Shown here one piece after another: positions 25,102-34,329 of a DNA stretch of 64,000 nucleotides. Numbering within the stretch: the first letter of the stretch is position 1; every line of letters starts with the position of its first letter. Source of the DNA: Streptomyces sp. 6-11-2 (GTDB taxonomy: Bacteria > Actinomycetota > Actinomycetes > Streptomycetales > Streptomycetaceae); assembly GCF_006540305.1 (NCBI RefSeq), contig NZ_BJOR01000001.1, positions 6,386,001 through 6,450,000 on the forward strand, given 5' to 3'. A program made the translations under genes and the position numbers. The notes below the pieces were generated by a model. The model made no database searches, was not told the origin of the DNA, and saw only the letters and a list, made by a program, of their open reading frames with translations.

Positions 25102-27977
25102 CGCGATCCTCCTCGCAGCTCCACCAGGTCGGCGAGCTCCGCGTCCGTCAGCTCTGTGAGCGCCTTCTCGCCCGTCCCCAGCACCGCGTCGGCCAGGTTC
25201 CGCTTGCGGTGCAGCAGTTCGGCGATACGGTCCTCGATCGTTCCCTCGGCGATGAGCCGGTGCACCTGCACGGGCCGGCTCTGCCCGATGCGGTACGCCC
25301 GGTCGGTGGCCTGCGCCTCGACGGCGGGGTTCCACCAGCGGTCGTAGTGCACGACGTGCTCCGCGCGCGTGAGGTTGAGTCCGGTGCCCGCCGCCTTCAA
25401 CGAGAGCAGGAACACGGGTACTTCGCCGGCCTGGAAGCGCCGGACCATGGCCTCCCGCGCGGCGACGGGTGTGCCGCCGTGCAGGAACTGCGACCGCACA
25501 CCGCGTGCGGCCAGGTGCCGCTCGATCAGGCGCGCCATCCGCACGTACTGGGTGAACACCAGGACGCTCGCCCCCTCGGAGAGGATGGTGCCGAGCAGTT
25601 CGTCCAGCAGCTCCAGTTTCCCGGACCGGCCGGCGATCCTCGGCCGGTCCTCCTTGAGGAACTGCGCCGGATGGTTGCAGATCTGCTTCAGACCGGTGAG
25701 CAGCTTCACGATCAGCCCGCGGCGCGCCATGTCGTCGGCGCCGGAGATCGCCGCGAGTGTCTCGCGCACCAGCGCCTCGTACAGGCCCGTCTGTTCCACG
25801 GTGAGCGACACCGCGCGGTCGGTCTCGGTCTTCGGCGGCAGTTCGGGCACGATCCCCGGGTCGGACTTGCGGCGCCGCAGCAGGAACGGGCCGACGAGCC
25901 GGGCGAGCCGCTCGGCGGCGGCCGGGTCCCGGCCGCTCTCGATGGCCGCCGCGTAGCGGGTGCGGAAGGTGCCGAGCCGGCCCAGCAGTCCGGGCGTTGC
26001 CCAGTCGAGGATCGCCCACAGTTCGGACAGGTTGTTCTCCACGGGGGTGCCGGTGAGAGCCACGCGCGCGCGTGCGCCGATGGAGCGCAGCCGCCGGGCC
26101 GTCGACGAGTAGGGGTTCTTCACGTGCTGGGCCTCGTCCGCCACGACCATGCCCCACGCCACCTCGGCCAGGCGTGGCGCGTCCAGGCGCATGGTGCCGT
26201 ACGTGGTGAGGACGAACTCGCCGTCGCCCAGCTCCTCCAGACCGCGCCGGGAACCGTGGAAGCGCCGTACGGGCGTGCCGGGCGCGAACTTCTCGATCTC
26301 CCGCTGCCAGTTGCCCATCAGAGACGCCGGGCACACCACGAGGGTCGGTCCGGCGGACGCCGGGTCGTTCTGGCGGTGCAGATGCAGCGCGATCAGCGTG
26401 ATCGTCTTGCCGAGCCCCATGTCGTCGGCCAGGCAGCAGCCCAGTCCCAGGGACGTCATCCGGACCAGCCAGTCGAGCCCCCGCATCTGGTAGTCGCGCA
26501 GGCGGGCGGCGAGCGCGGCGGGCTGCCCGACCGGTTCCCCGGCCTCCGGGTCCGCCAGCCGGTCCCGCAGGGTCGCCAGCCAGCCCGTGGGGCGGACCTC
26601 GACCTGGCGGCCGTCCACCTCCGCCGAGCCGGTCAGGGCGGCGCCCAGCGCTTCCACGGGGCTGATCTTCCGGTCCTGTCGGTCCCGGGCGCGGCGCAGT
26701 TCGGCGGGGTCGACGAGGATCCACTGGTCGCGCAGCCGCACGAGGGGCCGGTTGGCCTCCGCCAGGCGGTCCAGCTCCTCGCGTGTGAGCCGTTGGCCGC
26801 CCAGTGCGAACCACCAGTCGAAGGCGAGCAGGGCGTTCGCGGACAGGGCCGTTCGGGGATCCGGCAGTGTGCCGCCGGTGCTGCCGGAGCCGCCGTCCTC
26901 GTCCACGGGTCCGACCGTGAGACCGGAGACCAGTCCGCGGGCCGGCTGCGTGGGCCAGTGCACGTCCACCCCTGCGGCGGCCAGGGTCCGGGCGCCCTCC
27001 CCGAGGAGTTCGGCGACCTCCTCGGCGACGAGTTCGACGGCGTCCGGCACGGATGCCGACAACAGCGGCGTCAGCGCCGGCCACGAGCGGGCCGCGCGGC
27101 GCAGGGCGAGTAGGACGTCCGTGCGCACCCCGGGGCCGAACGTCCCGTCCGTGCGGCCCGATCCGGCCCACACATCGGAGGCGTCGGCGACCTGCGCGGG
27201 ATCGCCGGCGTCGTGCACCTGAAGCACAGCGCGGAACCGCGGCTCGGCTTCGTGCCGCTCGGCGGACTCGAGCCCCAGCACCTCGACGCGCAGCGAGATC
27301 CTCGCGCCCGCGTCGTGGCCCGCGGCGACATCGGCGGTCCAGGCCCGCAGTTCCGGCACGCGCCGCGGTTCCCCGGCGGCGTAGGCAGGGCCACCCGTCA
27401 GAAGGGGTGCGGCAGGGGAGCGGGGCAGTGTGTCGGCCACCGCGTCGAGGAAGGCGCGCAGCAGATGCTCGGGGTCGGGCAGCCGCAGCCGCTCGGTGCC
27501 GTCGAGCGGAAAGGCGTGCGCCTCGGGCGGCATCGAGGCGGCCAGCGCCCGGACGTGCTCGGCGTCCCGGCCGCGCAGCGGTGCCGCGCGCCAGGCGTCG
27601 TGGTCGCCGGCGGACAGGCCGGGCAGCAGCAGACCCCGTGCCACGAAGTGCAGGCCCAGGACGGACGCAGCGCCCCAGAACACGGTGGCCCGGTGCCCGT
27701 GCCCGGCGGCACGCGCGTGCGTGAGGACCGGCAGGGCCGCACGCACGGGAAGCAGGACGGCCGGCCTGGTCACCGCCTCCACACCACCGCTGCGGGGAAG
27801 GACGACCGTCAGCTCTTCGACGGGCGCCGGGACCACGGCCGGCGGAGTACGGCCGTCGGGGTGCCAGAAGGCGACCCGGCCCGCGCGGGCGGGGTCCGAG
27901 GGCACGAACACCGCACAGCAGCGGGCCAGTTCGGAGATCTCGGACGGTGACGCCGCGGGAGTTCTCTGCACAGCCAA
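25098..27977 (-). CDS. SNF2-family helicase
   Basis: 959 residues beginning at a TTG (27977) with GAGGA 7 nt upstream; a GTG two codons later is an alternative. The N-terminal half (about 1-480) is the SNF2-associated region. The ATPase core follows: motif I DDMGLGKTITLIALHL, Ia VCPASLMGNWQREIEKF, II VVADEAQHVKN, III ALTGTPVENNLSELW, V SLKAAGTGLNLTRAEHVVHY and VI ATDRAYRIGQSRPVQVHRL. It uses ATP to translocate on DNA. It forms an overlapping operon with the SWIM protein. Nothing around it suggests restriction or phage defence. Confidence 0.94.
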   Translation of the reverse strand: MAVQRTPAASPSEISELARCCAVFVPSDPARAGRVAFWHPDGRTPPAVVPAPVEELTVVLPRSGGVEAVTRPAVLLPVRAALPVLTHARAAGHGHRATVFWGAASVLGLHFVARGLLLPGLSAGDHDAWRAAPLRGRDAEHVRALAASMPPEAHAFPLDGTERLRLPDPEHLLRAFLDAVADTLPRSPAAPLLTGGPAYAAGEPRRVPELRAWTADVAAGHDAGARISLRVEVLGLESAERHEAEPRFRAVLQVHDAGDPAQVADASDVWAGSGRTDGTFGPGVRTDVLLALRRAARSWPALTPLLSASVPDAVELVAEEVAELLGEGARTLAAAGVDVHWPTQPARGLVSGLTVGPVDEDGGSGSTGGTLPDPRTALSANALLAFDWWFALGGQRLTREELDRLAEANRPLVRLRDQWILVDPAELRRARDRQDRKISPVEALGAALTGSAEVDGRQVEVRPTGWLATLRDRLADPEAGEPVGQPAALAARLRDYQMRGLDWLVRMTSLGLGCCLADDMGLGKTITLIALHLHRQNDPASAGPTLVVCPASLMGNWQREIEKFAPGTPVRRFHGSRRGLEELGDGEFVLTTYGTMRLDAPRLAEVAWGMVVADEAQHVKNPYSSTARRLRSIGARARVALTGTPVENNLSELWAILDWATPGLLGRLGTFRTRYAAAIESGRDPAAAERLARLVGPFLLRRRKSDPGIVPELPPKTETDRAVSLTVEQTGLYEALVRETLAAISGADDMARRGLIVKLLTGLKQICNHPAQFLKEDRPRIAGRSGKLELLDELLGTILSEGASVLVFTQYVRMARLIERHLAARGVRSQFLHGGTPVAAREAMVRRFQAGEVPVFLLSLKAAGTGLNLTRAEHVVHYDRWWNPAVEAQATDRAYRIGQSRPVQVHRLIAEGTIEDRIAELLHRKRNLADAVLGTGEKALTELTDAELADLVELRGGSR

Positions 27978-28256
27978 CCTGATTCCTCAAATTTGACTAC
28001 TTGAAGTCGGGTCGCCGAGGGTACAGCACAGCGGCGGCCCACCGGGAATGATTGGTGCGGTGGCGTGGGCCACCGCGAGAACGGGTGGTCCCGGGGTGCA
28101 GTGGGCCGGGGTGTCGCGCGGGGCCGAGGAGAGCGGGCCCCGCGCGACCAGTAGGGGTGCGCCTCAGGGACGACTCAGGGTCGCGGTCCGGAACCGCCGG
28201 GAGCGTGGGCCCGTTCTCACGACAGAGAGCGGCAGTGGCCGCGGAGGAGGCGACAG

Positions 28257-28439
28257 ATGTCGAAGAACGCGAAGATCGCCGCAGGAGGAGTGGCGGTCGG
28301 ACTCATCCTGCTGATCTGGCTGCCCTGGTGGGCCGCCGTCCTGATAGTGCTCGGAGTCCCGGCCGCCGCGTACCTCGCCCTGGACCCCTCGCAGCGACGC
28401 CGGCTTCGCCGCGTCACCCGCAAGGAGCTCGGCCGCTGA
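28257..28439 (+). CDS. Small membrane protein (60 aa)
   Basis: ATG preceded by a strong [19 protein letters not shown] leads to one or two closely spaced membrane helices (VAVGLILLIWLPWWAAVLIV and LGVPAAAYLAL), then a basic tail (RRRLRRVTRKELGR). Positive-inside suggests both ends are cytoplasmic if two helices form. Unknown function. It converges with the esterase gene, whose stop is only 4 bp away, leaving no room for a terminator between them. Confidence 0.7.
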   Translation: MSKNAKIAAGGVAVGLILLIWLPWWAAVLIVLGVPAAAYLALDPSQRRRLRRVTRKELGR

Positions 28440-28443
28440 AGCA

Positions 28444-29838
28444 CTACCGCCCTCGCACGTTCCCGTTCAGGGTGCAGGAGTCGACCACATCGCCGCTCGC
28501 GGGCCTGCCGACGGTCCGGTCCGCGGGCGGCCGGACACCGCGCTCCACCCACGCCACCAGCGCGTCGAACGCCGACCGGTAGCAGGGCAGGATCGGCCGC
28601 AGCCGGTCGGGATGGGTGTCGTACAGTCCGTCGACGTGCGTGCCGCCCTGGATGATGTAGTACCGGTGCAGTCCGCCCCGTCCGCTCGCGTCGACCATGC
28701 GGGCGTACACATCCGAGTCCGCAGCACGGGGCAGCAGCGCGTCCAGATCGCCGTGCAGGGTGATGAGGGGTTTGCCGATCCGTCCGGTCAGAGCCACGCG
28801 GGCCACGGCGCGGTGCACGGAGGCGGGTCGGGCCGCGTAGTCGTACACCGCGTCCGAGGCGCAGGGCGCCAGGATCTGCTCCGGCGTGGTCCCGGCGGAC
28901 GGCCCGGGACAGGCGGGGTCGTAGGCCGGGTCGAAGGCGGCTCGGTAGGTCTTCTGCGTCACGCCCCAGTACGCCTGCCCGTGGTACGGCCACAGGAACT
29001 CCGAGCCCCGCGCGAAGCCCACCGCGTACAGGTCCGCGTCGCTTGCCGAGCCCAGGGTCCGGGCGACGGCCGTCGGCAGTGAGGTGAGCAGGTTCGGGCC
29101 GTCGGCCGTCCACAGCGCCCCTTCCCAGTCCACGCCGCCGTCGTACAGCTCCGGATGGTGCTCGAGCTGCCAGCGCGTGAGGTAGCCGCCGTTGGAGATG
29201 CCGGTCATATACGTACGGCGTGGCGCGTGGCCGTAGCGCTGGGCGACCGCGCGCCCGGCCGCCCGCGTGAGCTGGGTGGTGCGTGTGTTCCACTCGGCGA
29301 CCGCGTCGCCGGGACGGCTGCCGTCGCGGTAGAAGTCGGCTCCGCTGTTCCCCTTGTCGGTCGTGGCGTAGGCGAAGCCCTGCGCCAGTACCTGGTCCGA
29401 GATCGCCTTGTCCGTCGCGTACTGCTTGCGTGTACCGGGCGCCCCGGTGACCACGAGGCCGCCGTTCCAGCGGTCCGGCAGCCTGATCACGAACTGGGCG
29501 TCGTGGTCCCAGCCGTGCGTGGTGTTGAAGTGGGAGGAGTCCGGGAAGTAGCCGTCGATCTGCGTCCCGGGCACCCCGGACGGTGTGCGCGTCGCTCGCG
29601 CCGTGAGCCCCGCCTGGTCGTTCGGATCGGTGTACGGGGTACCGGCCAGTCCGGTGGTGGTCAGATCGGGCAGACACGCGGTCTGCTGGAAGGCGGCGCC
29701 CGGCACCCGTACGCGCTCCTGGTGCGCACAATGGCCGCCGGTGCCGGCACCGGCGGCAGCGGAGGCGGGAGTGGGCGATATGACGGCCGCCGCCATCAGA
29801 GCGGCGGCGGCGAGCGGAAATCCTCGGGACAGACGCAT
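28444..29838 (-). CDS. Secreted alpha/beta hydrolase (tannase/feruloyl esterase-like)
   Basis: 464 residues from the ATG at 29838 (GGAGG upstream). A Sec signal peptide (FPLAAAALMAAAVISPTPAS) precedes a large hydrolase domain. The nucleophile elbow is GISNGGY (Ser), with HHPELYDGGVDWEGALWT after it; LITLHGDLDALLP holds the likely acid and GGTHVDGLYDTHP the likely His. The overall pattern is that of the tannase/feruloyl esterase or 3-hydroxybutyrate oligomer hydrolase group. It likely cleaves ester bonds of plant or polyester material outside the cell. The substrate is uncertain. Confidence 0.8.
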   Translation of the reverse strand: MRLSRGFPLAAAALMAAAVISPTPASAAAGAGTGGHCAHQERVRVPGAAFQQTACLPDLTTTGLAGTPYTDPNDQAGLTARATRTPSGVPGTQIDGYFPDSSHFNTTHGWDHDAQFVIRLPDRWNGGLVVTGAPGTRKQYATDKAISDQVLAQGFAYATTDKGNSGADFYRDGSRPGDAVAEWNTRTTQLTRAAGRAVAQRYGHAPRRTYMTGISNGGYLTRWQLEHHPELYDGGVDWEGALWTADGPNLLTSLPTAVARTLGSASDADLYAVGFARGSEFLWPYHGQAYWGVTQKTYRAAFDPAYDPACPGPSAGTTPEQILAPCASDAVYDYAARPASVHRAVARVALTGRIGKPLITLHGDLDALLPRAADSDVYARMVDASGRGGLHRYYIIQGGTHVDGLYDTHPDRLRPILPCYRSAFDALVAWVERGVRPPADRTVGRPASGDVVDSCTLNGNVRGR

Positions 29839-30018
29839 GACGGCCTCCAGCGGCACGACGGGACGGCGGGTACAGCACGGGCGTGTGAAGCGCCCGGGGC
29901 TGCCCCATCGTGCGGACTGGCTACCCCGTCATCCATGGGTCGGCACCACATGGAGCCGGGGCTCGTCATGGAGAGGCAAGACATGTGCCAAGAGGATGCG
30001 CTCTCTTGGCACCGGACC

Positions 30019-30903
30019 TCAGAGGGGGCGTACCGCCAGCCTGTCGAGGGCTTCCAGCAGACCCGGAAGCTCCGGCCCCCGGCCGACGGGCAGGACTTCA
30101 CCGGGCTCGTCGTCGAGGAGCACGAAGGCGATGTCGTCGGTGCGGGCCACCATCGACCAGCCCGGTCCGTCGGCCCGCAGGGTGCGCGCTTCGCCGGGCG
30201 CGAAGGACGACCGGACCCGGCCCAGCGGCGGCGGCGCGTCCACGTACGCGTGTGCCTCCGCCAGGACACGGCGGATGCCGCTGTGGCTCGGGGAAGCCTC
30301 GCCACCCGTCCCGTCCTGCGGTTCGCCGCTCCCGTCGGTCGACGCGCTCGACGGATCGTCGTCGCTCCCGGTCCGGGCTCCGGCCCGGTCTGCGGGAGCG
30401 AGGAACTCCGCGTCGTCGATCTGCTCGCGCCACACCGCCCACTGCAGTGCGATCTCGTCGGCGCCGAGACGGCGCTGGGCCGGCCCCCAGACGCTGGTGT
30501 CGGGCGGGGACAGCGCGGGCCCGCCGGAAGACTCCGGGTCCGGGTCGTGCGGCGCGGCCACGCCCGGAGCCGCCACGGCGAGGGCCAGGGGCCAGCCCGG
30601 CAGGGCGGCCACCACACTGCGCTCGTCGGGCGACAGGTCGTACTCCATGCCGCAGTCCCAGGACGCGATGGCCACGGCGACCAGCGACACGTCGTCGACG
30701 ACGACCGTCCACCGCGCCCCGTCGCCGTCCTGACCGAGCACCAGACCGTACCCGTCGGCGAGCGGTGCGAGGCCGAGCGCGGCGCAGGCCTCCGGGTAGT
30801 CGTCGCCCAGAACGCTCGGGAACTGCGCGGGCGTCAGCAGTACCGCCGTGAGCACATAGAGAGCGTCGTCCGCGGCGGCGACCTCCTCGTCCGTCCCGGC
30901 CAT
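30019..30903 (-). CDS. Conserved hypothetical acidic protein
   Basis: 294 residues from the ATG at 30903 (GGAGG 7 nt upstream). Acidic throughout, with ADDALYVLTAVLLTPAQFPS near the start, a WTVVVDDVSLVAVAIASWD strand-rich part, a low-complexity linker (DDDPSSASTDGSGEPQDGTG) and a C-terminal part with FAPGEARTLRADGPGWSMV and DDIAFVLLDDEPGEVLPV. It is neither secreted nor membrane-bound. It looks like a conserved Streptomyces protein that I cannot assign. Confidence 0.65.
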   Translation of the reverse strand: MAGTDEEVAAADDALYVLTAVLLTPAQFPSVLGDDYPEACAALGLAPLADGYGLVLGQDGDGARWTVVVDDVSLVAVAIASWDCGMEYDLSPDERSVVAALPGWPLALAVAAPGVAAPHDPDPESSGGPALSPPDTSVWGPAQRRLGADEIALQWAVWREQIDDAEFLAPADRAGARTGSDDDPSSASTDGSGEPQDGTGGEASPSHSGIRRVLAEAHAYVDAPPPLGRVRSSFAPGEARTLRADGPGWSMVARTDDIAFVLLDDEPGEVLPVGRGPELPGLLEALDRLAVRPL

Positions 30904-31029
30904 CTCAACCTCCCCATCGGTTCCTTCAACGGCGCGCACCCTAGTGCGGGTGGAAGGCCGTTGTCACGACTCCGGTGCACAGCCGGACCTGCGATTCTCC
31001 ACCGTGGTGCCCGTGCGGTCGGACGGTGG

Positions 31030-31629
31030 TCAGTCCTCGCGCACGGCCAGCGCCAGGAAGCGGGCGTCGTCGTCGATGTAGGACGTCATGTGCCATCCCG
31101 AACGGGAGAGCAGAGGCCGGAGGTTGGGTTCCGCGCGCAGGTCGTCCGGCGTGATCTGCCGACCTTGGCGTGCGGCGAGCGCCGCACGGCCGATCGGATG
31201 GAACAGCGCCAGGGTCCCACCCGGACGTACGACGCGCCGCAACTCCCGCAGGTTCTCCGCGGGGTGAGGCAGGTGCGCGATGAGACCCGCGGCGAACACG
31301 GCATCGAAGGACCCTGACGTGAGTGGCAGCACGCCGACATCGGCGAGCAACAGCAGTCCCTCCCGGTCCCGCCCGGCCCGTACGGCGGCTTCCAGCATGG
31401 CCCACGTCAGGTCGGCGCCCACGACGATGCCCGACGTGCCCACGGCGGCGCGCAGCGGGGGCAGGGCGCGCCCGGTGCCGCAGCCCGCGTCGAGGACGCG
31501 GTCGCCCTCGCGCAGCCCGAGTTCGGCGACCGCGGCCGCGTAGGCGGGGCCGTCGTCCGGGAACCGGCTGTCCCAGTCGGCGGCGCGGGCGGTGAAGAAC
31601 TCCTGGACGTGTGTGTGGTCGTCGCTCAT
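31030..31629 (-). CDS. Class I SAM-dependent methyltransferase
   Basis: 199 residues from the ATG at 31629. Motif I VLDAGCGTGRALPPL binds SAM, followed by VVGADLTWAMLEAAV, the acidic loop LLLADVGVLPLTSGSFDAVF and the post-II segment LRRVVRPGGTLALFHPIGR. This is the Methyltransf_11 arrangement of UbiE-like small-molecule methyltransferases. The C-terminus (LRPLLSRSGWHMTSYIDDD, FLALAVRED) is intact. The substrate cannot be inferred; no biosynthetic genes are nearby. Confidence 0.88.
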   Translation of the reverse strand: MSDDHTHVQEFFTARAADWDSRFPDDGPAYAAAVAELGLREGDRVLDAGCGTGRALPPLRAAVGTSGIVVGADLTWAMLEAAVRAGRDREGLLLLADVGVLPLTSGSFDAVFAAGLIAHLPHPAENLRELRRVVRPGGTLALFHPIGRAALAARQGRQITPDDLRAEPNLRPLLSRSGWHMTSYIDDDARFLALAVRED

Positions 31630-31800
31630 GTCCGCATGATCCCTCACCGGGGCGGACCGGCGCCCGGGAGGCGGATGCTCGTCCGGCTCGCGGAGTGCGC
31701 CGGGTGGACCGCAGGATCGCACCACCCGGCTCCCCGACTCCATGGGCCGAATGCAACCGGCCGCGTACGGCCGGACGGGCGGGAGCCCGCCGGTAGCGGG

Positions 31801-32229
31801 TCAGTCCGCGAGATCCTTCACCGCCACCACCTTGTCGATCCCGACCCGGACCAGGAGTTCGCCCGGTACGCCGTTGCGTTCTCCGAACTCCTCGCCGCGC
31901 TCCTCGCCCATGTAACGGCCGCCGATGCGGGTGGCCCACTGCCGGACCTCGTCGAGGTCCTCCGACAGCCGGGCGCGGCCCTGCAGCACCACGAACGTGA
32001 ACGGCGGCCGTTCGTCGTCCACGCACAGGGCCACCCGGTCGTCACGGGCCAGATTGCGCCCCTTCACGGTTTCCTTCCCGGTGTTGAACACCACGTCGTC
32101 GCCGTCGAGCAGGAACCAGATCGGCGCGACATGAGGGCTTCCATCGGCCCTCACGGTCGACAGCTTGCCGGTGCGGGTGCCGTACGAGACGAACTCCCGC
32201 CATTCCTCGTCGGTCATCTTGTCTGCCAT
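31801..32229 (-). CDS. PPOX-class flavin/F420-dependent oxidoreductase
   Basis: 142 residues from the ATG at 32229. The split-barrel fold of pyridoxamine 5'-phosphate oxidase-like proteins is visible: REFVSYGTRTGKLSTVRADG, SPHVAPIWFLLDGDDVVF, VKGRNLARDDRVALCVDD, FVVLQGRARLSED and RYMGEERGEEFGERNGV. In actinobacteria many such proteins use F420 rather than FMN; the length and TGKLSTVRADGSPHV favour an F420-dependent enzyme. Divergent from the roadblock gene (94 bp apart). Confidence 0.85.
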   Translation of the reverse strand: MADKMTDEEWREFVSYGTRTGKLSTVRADGSPHVAPIWFLLDGDDVVFNTGKETVKGRNLARDDRVALCVDDERPPFTFVVLQGRARLSEDLDEVRQWATRIGGRYMGEERGEEFGERNGVPGELLVRVGIDKVVAVKDLAD

Positions 32230-32323
32230 GCGCCCATCCTCCTTGCCGGGACAGCGGTGGTGGGGAAGGCTGGCGGCAGATCCTCCGGTCAGGGGGGAAG
32301 AGATCACACGGGGAGACCGCATC

Positions 32324-32737
32324 ATGGCGCAGAACCAGACACTGAGCTGGCTGCTCGACGATCTGACCCAACGGGTGGAACACGTACGACACGCCTTAGT
32401 CCTGTCCACCGACGGGCTGGTGACGGGGGCGAGCACGGGACTGCGACGCGAGGACGCTGAACATCTCGCGGCCGTCTCGTCCGGTCTGCACAGCCTGGCC
32501 AAAGGCTCGGGACGCCACTTCGGCGCGGGCGGGGTGCGCCAGACGATGGTGGAGTTCGACGACGCGGTGCTGTTCGTCACGGCCGCCGGCGCGGGCAGCT
32601 GCCTGTGCGTCCTCAGCGGAGCGGAGGCCGACATCGGGCAGATCGCCTACGAGATGACCCTGCTCGTCAACCGGGTCGGCGAGCACCTCGACGTGGATGC
32701 CCGCCGGCCTGAAGGGACGTCGTCCGCAGACCTCTGA
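32324..32737 (+). CDS. Roadblock/LC7-domain protein (MglB-like)
   Basis: 137 residues, ATG with GGGGAG upstream. One roadblock/LC7 domain: LSWLLDDLTQRVEHVRHALV, LSTDGLVTGASTGLRREDAE, LAAVSSGLHSLAKG, MVEFDDAVLFVTAAGAGSCLCVL and IGQIAYEMTLLVNRVG. In Streptomyces these usually sit in conservons with a sensor kinase, DUF742 and a small GTPase; none of those genes is present here, so this is a solitary copy. It may regulate a GTPase encoded elsewhere. Confidence 0.9.
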   Translation: MAQNQTLSWLLDDLTQRVEHVRHALVLSTDGLVTGASTGLRREDAEHLAAVSSGLHSLAKGSGRHFGAGGVRQTMVEFDDAVLFVTAAGAGSCLCVLSGAEADIGQIAYEMTLLVNRVGEHLDVDARRPEGTSSADL

Positions 32738-32864
32738 CCTGCATCTTTCTCATCCTTTGCGGAGTTGTCCACACGCTCGCGCCGCCGATTCCCGCCACCG
32801 GCTACCGTCTTTCGCAGGTGAGCGCAAACGGCGCGATCCCGACACTCCACGGGGGGAGACGAGT

Positions 32865-33875
32865 ATGTCCGGCAACACCGCCACACACGAGGTCACGCCC
32901 ACCGCCCGGACGGCCGCCACCAGGGGCCGAGCGCCCTTCTCACAGAGCCGGGCGGCTCGCGAACTGGGGCTCAAACGCAGCGAGTTCGACCTGGCCGTGC
33001 ACCTCGGTCACATCCGCACCCGTCCCGCTGAGGCGGGAGGCGGCCGGCATGTCGACCGCGCCGAGGTCGAGCGGCTGCGCGGGCAGGAGGGCTTCCCGGA
33101 GATGCTGCGGCAGCGGGTGGCGACCGTGGGCACGAGGGAGGGCTCGGCGATCATGGAGGTGGCCGCCGCCCGGTTCACCCGTCTGGCCAGACTGGGCCTC
33201 CTGGTTCCGGTCACATTCCACCTCAACCGCTACCGGGCCGTGGTCTGGCGGTATCTGGCCGATGAACTGGTGGAGTTCGCCGCCGACGCGAAGAACGCCC
33301 CGCTGCTGAACCGGCCCCTGCCGGAGACACTGCGGTCCCAACTGGACACCGGCCTGGACCTGCGCCCCCGCAACTGGCGCGGACGGCACCTCGGCTTCCT
33401 GCTGCGTCAGGCCGCGGACCCATGGGAGGGAGCGGGCGTCGTGGCCTCGCTGCTCGACCCGGTCCAGATCTCCGAGATCGTCACGGATCCTTACGAGCGC
33501 TCCCATCTGAGCCGCTTCCGGCCGCCGCCACCCGTTCATGGCGCACCCGGCTCGCCGGCCGCCCACCTCACCGAGCGGATCACGACGGCGCAGGAACCCG
33601 ACGAGATCGACCTGCTCCGTAGGGACCTGGCACGGGCGGTGCGGGAGGCGCGAGCCCACCGGCCCGCGCCCCGCCCGGCCTCGCGGCACCCTGACCCGCA
33701 CCCGGGCCAGGACCCACACCGGCAGCCGGGCGCACACCCGCACTCGGTACGGCACCGGCGTCCGCCCGCGCCCAGGCACTGCGACCGACCCCGGCCGTCC
33801 GAGAACCCCCGGCCGTCCGAGAACCCGCGGCGGTCACACGGTCTGCTGAGCAGGCTCTTGCGCAGAGCCACCTGA
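32865..33875 (+). CDS. Conserved Streptomyces protein, DUF6397-like
   Basis: 336 residues from the ATG at 32865, after a GGGGGGAG ribosome site. The N-terminal part looks like a helix-turn-helix (AARELGLKRSEFDLAVHLGH, HVDRAEVERLRG), then a conserved core (RFTRLARLGLLVPVTFHLNR, YRAVVWRYLADELVEFA, WRGRHLGFLLRQAADPWEG). The last 90 residues are a His/Pro/Arg-rich low-complexity tail with a tandem RPSENP repeat. I associate the core with DUF6397 from memory. The role is unknown; DNA binding is possible. Confidence 0.65.
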   Translation: MSGNTATHEVTPTARTAATRGRAPFSQSRAARELGLKRSEFDLAVHLGHIRTRPAEAGGGRHVDRAEVERLRGQEGFPEMLRQRVATVGTREGSAIMEVAAARFTRLARLGLLVPVTFHLNRYRAVVWRYLADELVEFAADAKNAPLLNRPLPETLRSQLDTGLDLRPRNWRGRHLGFLLRQAADPWEGAGVVASLLDPVQISEIVTDPYERSHLSRFRPPPPVHGAPGSPAAHLTERITTAQEPDEIDLLRRDLARAVREARAHRPAPRPASRHPDPHPGQDPHRQPGAHPHSVRHRRPPAPRHCDRPRPSENPRPSENPRRSHGLLSRLLRRAT

Positions 33876-33983
33876 GCCACGCACGCCGGCCCCGGACTGG
33901 TCGGACCGCCCGACGGACAACCGCGGACACCCCGGCGGACTACCGCGGAGAACCCGACGGACCACGGCGGAGAGAGCGTCCGC

Positions 33984-34157
33984 CTACACCGCGCGGAACA
34001 GTCCTTCCTGGACGACCGACACGAGCAGGCGCCCCTGAAGGTCGTAGATGCGCCCGCGGGCCAGGCCGCGGCCGCCCGTCGCGATCGGCGACTCCTGGTC
34101 GTACAGGAACCACTCGTCCGCACGGAAGGGCCGGTGGAACCACATGGCGTGGGCGGA
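33984..34157 (-). pseudogene. 3' fragment of an acyl-CoA thioesterase II gene
   Basis: 58 codons matching the C-terminus of TesB (MWFHRPFRADEWFLYDQESP, GGRGLARGRIYDLQGRLL, VSVVQEGLFRAV stop). The intact tesB at 46882-47751 ends with the same residues apart from a few changes. Similarity stops abruptly at about 34157, just before the HAMWFHR codons. The nucleotide differences are scattered, so it is not a recent copy of the intact gene. Confidence 0.85.
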
Positions 34158-34329
34158 GATAGAAGCCGCGAGTGCTTGGTGACCTGCATGTTTCTGGTGT
34201 AGAGAGTGCTTGGACGCATGCTCGGCACGCCATGCGCACAATCGTGCGATGGGTGGTAGTCAGTCCATCCAACAAGTTGCTGTAGGCACGCTGAGGGAAT
34301 GCCGCAGGTTTCCTGCGTGGAGGGGCTCC

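Noticed and set aside
23836..27977. SNF2/SWIM pair as a known anti-phage system
   Set aside because: No nuclease, methyltransferase or other defence gene is adjacent; conserved housekeeping context makes defence unproven.
23836..27990. A single 1384-codon minus-strand frame covering helicase and SWIM gene
   Set aside because: The upstream part is the wrong frame of the helicase; only the last 421 codons (SWIM protein) are real.
31801..32634. A 277-codon version of the PPOX protein
   Set aside because: The extra N-terminus overlaps the divergent roadblock gene; the family start is at 32229.
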